From positions 37,172 through 101,171 of the forward strand of contig JAFEAR010000039.1 in NCBI GenBank assembly GCA_018266335.1: a stretch of DNA of 64,000 nt, in the 5' to 3' direction. This document shows positions 55,351 to 64,000 of this stretch, piece after piece (positions within the stretch are counted from its first letter, which is position 1; each line of letters starts with the position of its first letter). The notes beneath the pieces are model-generated. The model ran no database searches. It saw nothing but the letters and a program-made list of their open reading frames with translations, and was not told the origin of the DNA. The stretch comes from Bdellovibrionales bacterium. Its GTDB lineage: Bacteria; Bdellovibrionota; UBA2428. The position numbers and the translations under genes are program-made.

Positions 55351-56504
55351 GCGTAAACCCCCAACAACTTGCCAACGATTTGCAGCAGCCCCTGGCCCTT
55401 GAAAAGCCAAACCCACAACGCGGAACCCACCAGGTTAAAGAACGCGATGGGAATTAAATATTTCCAGCAGAGGTTCATAAGTTGGTCGACACGCAAGCGC
55501 GGGAGCGTCCAACGAATCCACATAACGATGAAAACCAGCACCGAGACCTTGGCCAAAAACACGGCCAGCATCAGCAGCGTCTGGATGAGCGGATTGAGGC
55601 TCATGCCCCCAACCTTCATTCCGATATCAAAATTAGAAATGTTGATGAAGGGCAAATGCCATCCACCCAAGAAGATTGCGCTCGCCACGCAGGCAAACAA
55701 GATAACGTCCGCAAATTCAGCCAGCGCGTAGAGACCGAAGCGCATACCCGAGAACTCGGTGTTGAATCCGGACACGAGTTCCGACTCAGCTTCCGCCAAA
55801 TCGAAAGGAACGCGGTTACATTCGGCCAGGGCCGAAATGAAATAGATAAAGAAGTTCAAAAACAGAAAGGGGTTGTAGAAGATGTTCCAAAAGTGGCCCG
55901 CCGAACCATCGCTAGGCCACGCCTGCCCGTCCACAATGCCGAACATGCTCATGGTGCCCGAAACCGTCACCACACTCAAAACGGCCAGACCCAAGGGAAT
56001 TTCGTAGGAAACGATTTGGGCCGCGGCGCGCATGCCGCCAATGAGTGACCACTTGTTATCGGAAGCCCAGGCGCCCAACAAAATGCCGAGCGAAACGAGA
56101 GACCCTAGCGCCATGACGTAGAAAATGCCGATGTCGAGGTCAGCACCAATGACATATTTACCGAAAGGCACCAGGGCAAAAGCGCCCATCGAGCCCGCCA
56201 GCACCAAACTCGGAGCCAAATTATAAATAAAGTGATCGGCACCGCGGGGCGCCGTGTCTTCCTTAAGGAACATTTTGATGCCGTCCGCAAAGAACTGCAG
56301 CAAGCCAATCGGACCTACGCGGTTGGGTCCGATACGCTCCTGAAAGTCGGCAGCAACCTTCCGTTCAAGGTAGGTGCAAACTCCGCCCAGGGGCATGGCA
56401 AAAAGGAGAATAACGATAACGGCCGCGAGGACCGAAAAAACGACCATCGGAATTTGGGTACCGAAAAGACCGTTCAAACCACTCAGAAATTCTGGAAAGC
56501 TCAC
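55347..56504 (-). CDS. nuoH: NADH-quinone oxidoreductase subunit H, copy 2
   Basis: A second NuoH, 385 residues. QERIGPNRVGPIGLLQFFAD, ECNRVPFDLAEAESELVSGF and LVFIVMWIRWTLPRLRVDQL are conserved. It starts at GTG with GGAAAGGG upstream, seven bases after nuoA. It follows nuoA directly, with B, C, D, E, F and G all absent from this set. Confidence 0.95.
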   Translation of the reverse strand: MSFPEFLSGLNGLFGTQIPMVVFSVLAAVIVILLFAMPLGGVCTYLERKVAADFQERIGPNRVGPIGLLQFFADGIKMFLKEDTAPRGADHFIYNLAPSLVLAGSMGAFALVPFGKYVIGADLDIGIFYVMALGSLVSLGILLGAWASDNKWSLIGGMRAAAQIVSYEIPLGLAVLSVVTVSGTMSMFGIVDGQAWPSDGSAGHFWNIFYNPFLFLNFFIYFISALAECNRVPFDLAEAESELVSGFNTEFSGMRFGLYALAEFADVILFACVASAIFLGGWHLPFINISNFDIGMKVGGMSLNPLIQTLLMLAVFLAKVSVLVFIVMWIRWTLPRLRVDQLMNLCWKYLIPIAFFNLVGSALWVWLFKGQGLLQIVGKLLGVYA

Positions 56505-56511
56505 TCTTCGC

Positions 56512-56958
56512 TTACCCTTTCCGCTCCGAAGAAACTCCGAACACGCCCTGGCGAGTCAAAGCCTCTTTGCGATCCATGAAATCCTTCACCCAATCGATGT
56601 CGCCTTTTTTCCACTCGTAAATAAGGCCGATCAAAAGAACAAACAGGAACGCGAAGGCCAGCAAAAACACCGGGGCCGCGCCGGAGCCGCTTTCAACGGC
56701 ACCGCGGAAAAGTCGAAGAACGGGGAAAAGAAGCGCCACTTCCACGTCAAAAACCAGGAAGGCAATGGCCACGAGATAAAAACGGTTGTTGAACATGACG
56801 TAAGCGGAGCCCTTGGGCAACTCACCGCATTCGTAAGTTTCGAGTTTTCCTGAATGGGGATACGAAGGCCGGAAAAACTTCGATATAAATAGAATAAGAG
56901 GCGGAAGAATAGCGGCTAGAATGACAAAACAAAGTGCATTCCCGAATTCTTGAAGCAT
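56512..56958 (-). CDS. nuoA: NADH-quinone oxidoreductase subunit A, copy 2
   Basis: A second NuoA, 148 residues, with the loop LETYECGELPKGSAYVMFNN and the acidic helix LVFDVEVALLFPVLR. The C-terminus is extended (WKKGDIDWVKDFMDRKEALT) compared with copy 1. It is the first gene of the complex I array and is divergent from mfd across 52 bases, where the array's promoter should lie. Confidence 0.95.
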   Translation of the reverse strand: MLQEFGNALCFVILAAILPPLILFISKFFRPSYPHSGKLETYECGELPKGSAYVMFNNRFYLVAIAFLVFDVEVALLFPVLRLFRGAVESGSGAAPVFLLAFAFLFVLLIGLIYEWKKGDIDWVKDFMDRKEALTRQGVFGVSSERKG

Positions 56959-57010
56959 TACGCAGTTTTTACCATAGCTTTCTTCTCTTACAACTACTTG
57001 CGAAGGAATA

Positions 57011-60000
57011 ATGAAAGAATTTCGGCAGCTTTGCTCTTCCCGAGTGTTCGTTACGAGCCTCCCTCAGGGAACTGCCGCGGCCTGGGAAATTGCCAAAAGG
57101 GTCCGCTCCTCCGCCCAAAGCTTTTTCTTTATTTTGGTTCCCGACAACGTTTGGGCGTTGGGAATTAAAGACGACCTTGCCTACCTCGCGCCCGACTTTC
57201 AGGTGGAATTTCTACCGGGTCTCGAAAGTGATCTTTTGCGCAATCGGGGGCCCTCTGTTGTTCGTCGCGGAGAAAGAATTCGCGCCTTCCAAACTATTTG
57301 CGCGAACAAAAACGGCGGCGGTTCGCACAAGGTGCTGGTCCTTATTACGCCCGAAGCCCTCTGCCAAAGGGCGCCGTCCTTAGATTACTGGGAAAAAAAC
57401 TCCCTCGTGATTAAGAAAAATCAGGAACTTGATCGGAGTTCGCTCACAAGTTCGCTGGCTGACTTAGGATACATTCCCGCCGAGTTGGTCGAAACGCCCA
57501 CGGAATACGCTGTACGGGGATCGATCGTGGATGTCTTTCCTCCGGGACTGCAGTTTCCGGTCCGCATTGAACTCTTTGACGACGCCGTTCAGTCCATAAG
57601 ATCTTTTCATCCGGACTCTCAGCGCCGCATAGAAGACCTCGACCAAATCACCATTCCGCCGAGTCACGAGTTTTTCTATCCCGCCTCCGACGCCGCTCTC
57701 GGCGAACTCAAAAGTTCGCTCCGCAATTATTTAGACCAATACGACTGGGCCAAAAACAATCGGGAGGCCCTCCTAGAACGAATTCAACAGCGAAGTTTTT
57801 TTGCTTCCGTCGATTTCTGGGGAGCCCTCCTTTCTCCCTCTAACTTTGTCCACAGTCCCTGGGAAAATCTCCCCGACGCTCCACTTTACGTCGTTGAACC
57901 GGGCCAGGTGAACACCGAAATCCGCGCCATTTACAAAGCCATCGAGCGAAACCTGGAGAACGCTCGGATTGATGAAGAATGGGTCCCCGCTCCCCAAGAC
58001 TTTCTCGTTCCCCTCGATCGCGCGTTGAGTTGGGTGGACGCGTTCATGGAAAGCGCAGAGCTGTGGGTATCTCTTCGCCAAAGCACGGGCCTGTCTACGG
58101 AGCCCCCCAACAAAACGGTGTCTTCCGTTCGGGGTCACGAGGCGCTCAGCGCAAAACTAAGCGCGGCCCGGCACTCGAATGAGCCCGCCCTCCAACCCCT
58201 CATCGAACAAATACGGGAATGGTCCGCCCAAAATGCCTTCACGGTTTTTATCTCCCCCACTCCATCCCAACTGGAGCGACTGCAGTTTCTTTTGGGCCAG
58301 GATCACATTCGCTTTAAAATTTACGATTCGCTGGCGGACATTTTAAGGGAGCGCCCACCGCTCGCCGGTTGTATTGGATCCTTACAACAGGGTTTTACGG
58401 ACCCGGAATCTTCTCTCTCTCTCCTGCTCGATGAAGATATTTTTGGGACCAAAAAAAAGCGGGTCGCCAATCTCCGCTTCGCGCGTAAAAACGACGTCCG
58501 CGAAGTTTTTACGGCGGGCGATTTTTCCCTGCTGGATCTTAAAGTTGGAGACTTCGTTGTCCATGCCGAGCACGGCATTGGGCGCTACCTAGGACTCAAG
58601 ATGATCAACTTCCACGGCATCCCGTCGGAGTTGCTCGAAATCGAATACCGCGACGGCAGTAAACTTCTCGTTCCCGTCACGCGCCTCGATGCCATTCATA
58701 AACATTCGGGCTCCGGCGATGATAGCCAGCTCGATAAACTGGGCGGCCAAACCTGGGAATCCAAAAAGTCTAAGGTTAAGCGGGACATTCAAAACCTCGC
58801 GGGAGAGTTGTTGCACCTCTATTCCAAGCGCGAGCTAGCCAAGGGGCCCGAAATTCACCCCGACAAAAAATTAATCGATGAATTTGCCGAAACCTTCCCT
58901 TACGTAGAAACTCCGGACCAGGCCGCGGCGATTGAAAAAACTTTAGGCGATCTGCGCGGACCCAAACCCATGGATCGCCTCGTGTGCGGCGACGTCGGTT
59001 ACGGAAAAACGGAGGTCGCCATGCGGGCCGCCCACGCGGCCGTCGCGGCGGGCTGGCAAGTTGCCGTGCTGGTTCCCACCACCATTCTGGCCGCCCAGCA
59101 CGAAAGCACTTTTCACCGGAGACTCGAGCCCCTCGGATTCAAAGTCGCAGGACTTTCGCGCTTTAAGTCCGCGAAAGAATCCAAACAAACCATGGCCCAA
59201 GTCGCCAGCGGAGAAATTCAGGTTCTCGTGGGAACCCACCGACTGCTCTCCAATGACGTTAAGTTTAAACATTTGGGGCTGCTCATCATCGACGAGGAGC
59301 AACGCTTCGGGGTGGCCCACAAAGAGCGCATTAAAAAATTGCGGGCCAACGTGCACGTGCTCACGCTCACCGCAACGCCCATTCCCCGCACGCTGAATTT
59401 GGCCCTCTCGGGCCTCAAAGAAATTTCTATCATCACCACGCCGCCCGCCGACCGTTTGAGTGTGCGCACACACGTGGCCAAGAAAAAGCTCTCCCTCATT
59501 CAAGACGCCGTACAGACGGAACTTAAACGGGGCGGGCAAGTTTTTTATGTGCACAATCGAATTCAAACCATGCCTAAAGAACTCGAAGAAATTCAGTCGG
59601 TGCTTCCCGGAGTTTCCATCGAAACGACCCACGGACAGATGGAAGAGGAAGAGCTTGAGCGCCGCATGCTGAATTTTTACGAGGGGCGCACGCAGGTTCT
59701 GCTGACCACGGCCATTATCGAATCGGGGCTCGATATTCCGAATGCCAACACCCTCATCGTTGATCGCGCCGATGCTTTTGGGTTGGCCCAACTGTACCAA
59801 ATTCGTGGACGAGTGGGCCGGTCCACCCAACGCGCCTACGCCTATTTTATGCTCCCCGAGCACGCTCCCATCTCGCAGGACGCCGAAGAACGATTGGCCG
59901 TGCTCGAGAGCTATCAGGAACTGGGATCCGGCTTTCACATCGCGAGTCACGATCTCGAACTGCGCGGATCGGGCGACGTGTTGGGAGGATCACAAAGCGG

Positions 60001-60544
60001 TCACATGTTGTCCATCGGCATCGACGCCTACATGGAATTGCTGCAAGAATCTGTGGCGGAGCTCAAAGGCGAAACCATCGAACGCGTCACCGAGCCCGAG
60101 CTGAGTCTTGGACTCGACACCACGATTCCCGAAAATTACGTGCCCGAAATTGGCCTGCGTCTCGTCTTCTACCGTCGTTTGGCCGCAGCCACATCTGAAG
60201 ATGAAATTGATCCGCTCGAGGCCGATCTTGCCGATCGATTTGGTCCGCTTCCCGAAAGCGTCAAAAACTTGATTGCGACAATGAAGGTGAAGTGTCAGTT
60301 GCGCCGACTCGGAGTGAAAAGCCTCACGGCAGGCAAAGCCGGGTACTCCCTCACCTTCGATACCTCCACCCCGGTTAATCCGGCGAAAGTGGTGGAGTCC
60401 ATCAAGCGCTATCCCACGCTGTTCTCCATGTTTCCGGACGGAAGACTGCTCCTCAAAAAGCCGGTCGAGGGACAGACCCAAAATTCCGACGTAATGCGGG
60501 GCATTGAAAACGCTTTAGCTCTGCTCGAATCCTGGTGCGGGTAG
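57011..60544 (+). CDS. mfd: Transcription-repair coupling factor Mfd
   Basis: Removes RNA polymerase stalled at DNA damage and recruits UvrA. The 1177 residues have an N-terminal UvrB-like part, the CarD-like RNA-polymerase-interacting domain (about 500-575, KVGDFVVHAEHGIGRYLGLK) and RecG-like helicase motifs: GDVGYGKTE (about 659), DEEQRFGVAHKE (about 760), LTLTATPIPRTL and QIRGRVGRS. The C-terminal TRCF domain spans roughly 1010-1110. GAAGGA precedes the ATG. Its partner gene uvrA begins at the right end of the window. Confidence 0.98.
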   Translation: MKEFRQLCSSRVFVTSLPQGTAAAWEIAKRVRSSAQSFFFILVPDNVWALGIKDDLAYLAPDFQVEFLPGLESDLLRNRGPSVVRRGERIRAFQTICANKNGGGSHKVLVLITPEALCQRAPSLDYWEKNSLVIKKNQELDRSSLTSSLADLGYIPAELVETPTEYAVRGSIVDVFPPGLQFPVRIELFDDAVQSIRSFHPDSQRRIEDLDQITIPPSHEFFYPASDAALGELKSSLRNYLDQYDWAKNNREALLERIQQRSFFASVDFWGALLSPSNFVHSPWENLPDAPLYVVEPGQVNTEIRAIYKAIERNLENARIDEEWVPAPQDFLVPLDRALSWVDAFMESAELWVSLRQSTGLSTEPPNKTVSSVRGHEALSAKLSAARHSNEPALQPLIEQIREWSAQNAFTVFISPTPSQLERLQFLLGQDHIRFKIYDSLADILRERPPLAGCIGSLQQGFTDPESSLSLLLDEDIFGTKKKRVANLRFARKNDVREVFTAGDFSLLDLKVGDFVVHAEHGIGRYLGLKMINFHGIPSELLEIEYRDGSKLLVPVTRLDAIHKHSGSGDDSQLDKLGGQTWESKKSKVKRDIQNLAGELLHLYSKRELAKGPEIHPDKKLIDEFAETFPYVETPDQAAAIEKTLGDLRGPKPMDRLVCGDVGYGKTEVAMRAAHAAVAAGWQVAVLVPTTILAAQHESTFHRRLEPLGFKVAGLSRFKSAKESKQTMAQVASGEIQVLVGTHRLLSNDVKFKHLGLLIIDEEQRFGVAHKERIKKLRANVHVLTLTATPIPRTLNLALSGLKEISIITTPPADRLSVRTHVAKKKLSLIQDAVQTELKRGGQVFYVHNRIQTMPKELEEIQSVLPGVSIETTHGQMEEEELERRMLNFYEGRTQVLLTTAIIESGLDIPNANTLIVDRADAFGLAQLYQIRGRVGRSTQRAYAYFMLPEHAPISQDAEERLAVLESYQELGSGFHIASHDLELRGSGDVLGGSQSGHMLSIGIDAYMELLQESVAELKGETIERVTEPELSLGLDTTIPENYVPEIGLRLVFYRRLAAATSEDEIDPLEADLADRFGPLPESVKNLIATMKVKCQLRRLGVKSLTAGKAGYSLTFDTSTPVNPAKVVESIKRYPTLFSMFPDGRLLLKKPVEGQTQNSDVMRGIENALALLESWCG

Positions 60545-60561
60545 CGCGCGCTTCGCCCCTC

Positions 60562-60577
60562 TGTTACATTGATAACA
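60562..60577. promoter_or_regulatory. Inverted repeat upstream of parvulin gene
   Basis: TGTTACATTGATAACA (TGTTA, six bases, TAACA) sits in the 56-base gap between mfd and the foldase gene, about 24 bases before a strong TTGGAGG ribosome site. The right half may overlap a -10-like TAACAT. It could be an operator or part of a promoter; no regulator is identified. Confidence 0.3.
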
Positions 60578-60600
60578 TAAAGATATTTGGAGGTTTTTGA

Positions 60601-61440
60601 ATGAGTCGTTTCAATGTCATCGTCGGTCTTTTGGTCGCGGCCATCGCTGCGCCCTCGTTTGCACAGAACGCCAATCTCAAGGCTCCGCTCGTGAAAGTAA
60701 ACGATCGGGTGATCACCGTCGAAGAATTCAACAAGCGCTACGAGCAAAACTCTCAGCTCATGCCCGGCAAGGCCCCCGCGAAAGCCGATGTACTCAAAAA
60801 TATCGTCTACTTTGAACTCGCCACGCAAGAAGCGCGGCGCTTAGGCCTCCATAAAGACCAGGCGCTCAAGGAACAGTTCGATATTTTGTTGTACCAGGCC
60901 ATCGTTCGTCGTTTCATTCAACCAAAAGTTGATGGGCTAGAAGTTTCGGAATCCGAAGTGCGTAAGTACTACGAGGAAAATCCCCTCATCCGCACCAGTC
61001 ACATCATTTTGCTGAGCCGTCCCGGCATGACCGAAAACGAAGTAAAGGACCTGCGGGATCGCGCTTCCAAAATTCTGGACCAAGTGCGCGCCGGCAAGAA
61101 AAACTTCGAAGAACTTGCGCGTGAATACTCGGAAGGTCCCACCGCACGTACGGGTGGTGACGTTGATTGGGGTGCTCGCCACAAGCTCTTGCCCGAATAC
61201 TACGACGCGGCTTTGGCGCTTAAGAACGTGGGCGACGTCAGCGGCCTCGTGGAAACGCCCTACGGCGTGCACATCATTAAGTTAACGGGCAAGCGCCCTT
61301 TCTCGGAAATCGACTCCGTTTACAAGGACTTCATCATTCGAAGCCTGCGCGAAAGCAAAGGTCAGAACATCTACAATGCCTACTTTGAAGACCTTAAAAA
61401 GAAGGCCCACGTGACCATTAACGACAAGCTACTGAAGTAG
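60601..61440 (+). CDS. Periplasmic peptidyl-prolyl isomerase, parvulin (PpiC/PrsA) type
   Basis: A 279-residue secreted foldase with a signal peptide (about 1-21, APSFA), an N-terminal chaperone-like helical part and one parvulin domain (about 133-238: RTSHIILLSRPG, FEELAREYSEGPTARTGGDV, GLVETPYGVHIIKL). It would help fold exported and outer-membrane proteins. It has a strong ribosome site and its own upstream gap. The SurA-like gene follows after 68 bases containing a hairpin. Confidence 0.92.
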   Translation: MSRFNVIVGLLVAAIAAPSFAQNANLKAPLVKVNDRVITVEEFNKRYEQNSQLMPGKAPAKADVLKNIVYFELATQEARRLGLHKDQALKEQFDILLYQAIVRRFIQPKVDGLEVSESEVRKYYEENPLIRTSHIILLSRPGMTENEVKDLRDRASKILDQVRAGKKNFEELAREYSEGPTARTGGDVDWGARHKLLPEYYDAALALKNVGDVSGLVETPYGVHIIKLTGKRPFSEIDSVYKDFIIRSLRESKGQNIYNAYFEDLKKKAHVTINDKLLK

Positions 61441-61450
61441 ATTTTCTCCT

Positions 61451-61473
61451 GGGCAGGTCCTCCGGGGCCTGCC
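61451..61473 (+). terminator. G+C-rich hairpin between foldase genes
   Basis: GGCAGG and CCTGCC form the base of a stem with further inner pairs around a TCC loop. The run TTTTTA comes about 20 bases later, too far for a classic terminator. It may be a weak terminator or an attenuator that lowers expression of the downstream SurA-like gene. Confidence 0.35.
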
Positions 61474-61508
61474 TCGCCTTCACTCCCTTTTTAGTGTAGT
61501 TTTTGCCC

Positions 61509-62399
61509 GTGAAGTCGTTCAAAAAAACACTGAGTATCCTTCTCGCGCTGAGCGCGTCTCCTTCCTTCTCCAAGACGGTCATTGATCGCATCGCCGCCGT
61601 AGTGGGCGACGAACCCATACTCCAGTCCGAGGTTTCTGAGCTCGAAACGAAGCTGAAAAAAAATTCCTCACTCGCCGGGCTCTACAATCTACAATCTTCA
61701 ACGGTTACCTTCGATGCGGTTCTCCAAAAAATGATCGAGGAAAAGGTGGTTCATTTTGCCCTCAAGGAAATGGATGCTTCCGTTGCGGATTCCGAAGTTG
61801 ATTCTCGCCTGGCGGGTATCGCGAAGAAAAACAACCTCACGCTCGCCCAGCTCGAAACATCCGTTCAGGGCGAAGGAATTCCCTTTGATTTTTACAAGAA
61901 AAACATTCGGGCCCAGCTTGAGCGCCAAACTGTTTTCGAGCGCGAACTTCGCAAGGGCGGAGGCATCGGCGAAAACGAACTTAAGGAACTGTACGCAAAA
62001 CGGGCCAAGACCGAAGTCAGTCTGGAGATGATTTCTTCCGAAGCCGCGAAGGACCTTCCCAAAATTAAGGAAACCATCGTCAGCAAAAAAATGTCCCTCG
62101 CGGATATCGAAAGTTCTTTTCCGGCGGAAGATTTTGGCTGGGTAACGCCCGACTCCCTCGACAATAAAATTGAGAAAATGATCGACAACGCCAAAGTAGG
62201 CGACGTGCTCGGCCCGGTGAAGGTTGGCGGAAAATCTTGTTTGCTTATTTTGAAGGCCCGTCGCAAAGGTTCCGACGAAGACTTTCAAAAAGTTAAGGGC
62301 GAACTCATGCAGGAGGCCCAATCGGCTGACTACGAGAAGCGCTTCGGTAGCTGGTTGGATCGCAAAAAATCTGAAATTCACATTGTGGTCAATAAGTAG
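61509..62399 (+). CDS. SurA-like periplasmic chaperone with degenerate parvulin domain
   Basis: A 296-residue secreted protein. After the signal peptide (about 1-21, ASPSFS), TVIDRIAAVVGDEPILQSEV is the SurA N-terminal signature, followed by a helical chaperone core. The single later domain (about 180-260) has only a trace of parvulin: DFGWVTPDSLDNKIEK and VGDVLGPVKVGGKSCLLIL remain, while the usual HIL and GG motifs are gone. It is probably a chaperone without isomerase activity. GTG 61509 is preferred to a TTG two codons upstream. Confidence 0.82.
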   Translation: MKSFKKTLSILLALSASPSFSKTVIDRIAAVVGDEPILQSEVSELETKLKKNSSLAGLYNLQSSTVTFDAVLQKMIEEKVVHFALKEMDASVADSEVDSRLAGIAKKNNLTLAQLETSVQGEGIPFDFYKKNIRAQLERQTVFERELRKGGGIGENELKELYAKRAKTEVSLEMISSEAAKDLPKIKETIVSKKMSLADIESSFPAEDFGWVTPDSLDNKIEKMIDNAKVGDVLGPVKVGGKSCLLILKARRKGSDEDFQKVKGELMQEAQSADYEKRFGSWLDRKKSEIHIVVNK

Positions 62400-62401
62400 C
62401 C

Positions 62402-63796
62402 ATGGGCATCTTTAGAGAATACGACATTCGCGGAATCGCGGACCAAGATCTTCCGGACTCCTTGGCGTGGGCTCTGGGCCGAGTGCTGGCCGAGAAAATC
62501 CTGCGCGCCGGCGACACGGCAGCCTACGTGGGTCGGGACGTGCGCGTTTCTTCTCCTCGGCTCACCATCGCGTTGAGCTGTGGACTAGAAGCGGGGGGCG
62601 TTCTGGTGCGCCGACTTACTCCGGGACCGACTCCGCTTTTGTACTTCGCCGCTCACCAGTCTCTAGGGGAATTTCCCACCCATTCCGGAATTATGGTCAC
62701 AGCCAGCCACAATCCCGCCGAATACAATGGATTTAAAATGGTTATTGCCGGCACGACTTTGCACGGCGAAGAGATTCAGGCCCTCGAAGCCGAAGTCATG
62801 AAATGGATGCCTAAGGCACCCACAACTTTTTCTACTCGCTCGCCCGAAGTAAATCGGGAGTCCGATTACGTCGCCAACGTTAAAAAAAGCATTCGTCCCG
62901 GAAGAAAGCTGCGCGTTGTCCTCGATGGCGGCAATGGTGCCGGCGGCCCGCTGGGCATTGCAAGTTACGAAGCCATCGGCTGCGAAGTAATTCCCCTTTA
63001 CTGTGACCCCGACGGACGCTTTCCTAACCATCACCCCGACCCCACGGTTCCCGAAAACTTGCGCGATCTCGTCGCGCTGGTGAAAAAAGAGAAAGCCGAC
63101 GTTGGCATCGCCTACGATGGCGACGCAGATCGCGTAGGCGCCGTAACCTCCTCCGGCCGTATTTTGTTTGGCGATCAACTGGTCCTCTTCTTCTCCAAAC
63201 AAATTCTCAAGGAAGTGCCCGGCGCTACGATCATCTCGGAAGTAAAAAGTAGCCAAATTCTTTATGACACCCTCGCAAAATGGGGCGCCAATCCCATTAT
63301 TTGGAAAACGGGCCACAGCCTCATCAAGGCCAAGCTTAAGGAAACCAAAGCGGCCCTCGCCGGCGAAATGTCCGGGCACATGTTTTTTGCCCATGGATAT
63401 TTTGGTTTTGATGACGCCATTTTCGCGGGCGCCAAGCTCATCGAAGGCATTCGCCAAGAAAGCGAAAGTCTCGATCAATTCATAGAGTCTCTGCCTAAGG
63501 CGGTGAGCACGCCCGAGTTACGCGTTGAATGTCGCGACGACCTTAAGTTCACTCTCGTAAAAAAATTCGTCGAGCTAGCGCGTCAAAAATATCCCTCCTC
63601 CGATATCCTAGATATCGACGGCGCACGAATCAAAGCTCATGGCGGATGGGGGCTTATCCGCGCTTCGAACACCGGACCCTTGCTAGTGCTCCGATTTGAA
63701 GCTCCGTCCCAAAGTCAGCTAAAGCAAATACGCGACGAATTCGCTGAGCTTATCGGAAAAATAGATTCCTCGGTCAAGGTACCGGTGTTAGCCTAA
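62402..63796 (+). CDS. Phosphomannomutase/phosphoglucomutase
   Basis: Interconverts hexose 1- and 6-phosphates for lipopolysaccharide or polysaccharide precursors. The 464 residues match AlgC-type alpha-D-phosphohexomutases: [11 protein letters not shown] at the start, the phosphoserine loop [14 protein letters not shown], the metal loop DGDADRVG, the sugar loop GEMSGHMFF and the phosphate-binding RASNTGP. It starts two bases after the SurA-like gene and precedes uvrA by seven. Confidence 0.94.
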   Translation: MGIFREYDIRGIADQDLPDSLAWALGRVLAEKILRAGDTAAYVGRDVRVSSPRLTIALSCGLEAGGVLVRRLTPGPTPLLYFAAHQSLGEFPTHSGIMVTASHNPAEYNGFKMVIAGTTLHGEEIQALEAEVMKWMPKAPTTFSTRSPEVNRESDYVANVKKSIRPGRKLRVVLDGGNGAGGPLGIASYEAIGCEVIPLYCDPDGRFPNHHPDPTVPENLRDLVALVKKEKADVGIAYDGDADRVGAVTSSGRILFGDQLVLFFSKQILKEVPGATIISEVKSSQILYDTLAKWGANPIIWKTGHSLIKAKLKETKAALAGEMSGHMFFAHGYFGFDDAIFAGAKLIEGIRQESESLDQFIESLPKAVSTPELRVECRDDLKFTLVKKFVELARQKYPSSDILDIDGARIKAHGGWGLIRASNTGPLLVLRFEAPSQSQLKQIRDEFAELIGKIDSSVKVPVLA

Positions 63797-63803
63797 GGGG
63801 TCG

Positions 63804-64000
63804 ATGGAGACCCCTAGCCCAATCATCATTCGCGGAGCCCGGGAACACAATCTCAAGAACGTTTCCGTCGAAATTCCCGCCCAAAAGATGACCGTTATTA
63901 CCGGTCCTTCCGGGTCCGGAAAATCCAGCCTAGCCTTCGACACCCTCTTTGCCGAAGGACAGCGGAGATATTTAGAAAGCCTCTCCTCCTACGCGCGCCA
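63804..64000 (+). CDS. uvrA: Excinuclease ABC subunit A, 5' end only
   Basis: The first 65 codons of UvrA, the damage-recognition ATPase of nucleotide excision repair; the rest lies outside the window. [19 protein letters not shown] and Walker [21 protein letters not shown], then [12 protein letters not shown] are diagnostic. ATG 63804 has AAGGGG upstream. UvrA is the protein that Mfd, encoded a few genes upstream, recruits. Confidence 0.97.
   Translation, partial: METPSPIIIRGAREHNLKNVSVEIPAQKMTVITGPSGSGKSSLAFDTLFAEGQRRYLESLSSYAR

Noticed and set aside
58943..59950. Minus-strand open frame of 335 codons opposite mfd
   Set aside because: It lies fully inside the helicase region of mfd, whose motifs are unmistakable; composition is that of an antisense shadow.

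Overview
The window reads as a gene-dense, moderately G+C-rich chromosome segment of a Gram-negative, probably motile bacterium. The clues are outer-membrane barrel proteins, a lipobox lipoprotein, signal peptides, MotAB and a full-length FtsZ. Secreted and peptidoglycan-active proteins, a VKOR-DsbA fusion, a FadF/HdrD-like iron-sulfur oxidoreductase and a very large TPR membrane protein together suggest a deep Bdellovibrionota/Oligoflexia-like lineage. That placement is inference only. I see no insertion sequence, phage gene, CRISPR array or rRNA. No gap over about 200 bases lacks a gene or gene remnant.

Layout. 1-1.9 kb: the 5' part of a secreted protein (minus strand), then a coupled three-gene operon of unknown function whose first product has a sigma-region-4-like tail. 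1.9-6.4 kb: division cluster ddl-ftsQ-ftsA-ftsZ (minus). 6.4-11.6 kb: outer-membrane protein, VKOR-DsbA disulfide enzyme, aspartokinase, a NamZ-type N-acetylmuramidase and a LysM protein. 11.6-16.9 kb: overlapping operon dedA-thiB-thiP-thiQ-lipoprotein-hydrolase (thiamine uptake). 16.9-23.7 kb: subtilase with an unusual C-terminal tail, HEAT-repeat protein, FadF-like electron-transfer protein, two membrane proteins and a metallo-beta-lactamase-fold hydrolase. 23.8-28.9 kb: one tight operon of a HAD phosphatase, a double-length NitT/TauT-type permease, its ATPase, a detached AAA-associated domain, thyA and folA. 29.0-30.7 kb: motA-motB. 30.7-34.2 kb: DMT transporter, secreted protein, YiiX-like peptidase, NUDIX hydrolase and an outer-membrane protein. 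34.2-36.8 kb: a thioesterase gene broken by one in-frame TAG, tRNA-Arg(ACG), tadA and serS. 36.8-39.7 kb: the TPR protein.

39.7-57.0 kb is the most striking part. It holds 17 complex I genes in one head-to-tail array on the minus strand: A-H-J-K-L-M-N followed directly by A-C-E-F-H-J-K-L-M-N. There are two full, diverged membrane arms but only one C, E and F. nuoB, nuoD, nuoG and nuoI are absent from otherwise conserved gene order. The array is coupled by a 4-base overlap to the TPR gene and then runs on to serS and tadA.

57.0-64.0 kb (plus strand): mfd, a parvulin-type foldase, a SurA-like chaperone, phosphomannomutase/phosphoglucomutase and the 5' end of uvrA.
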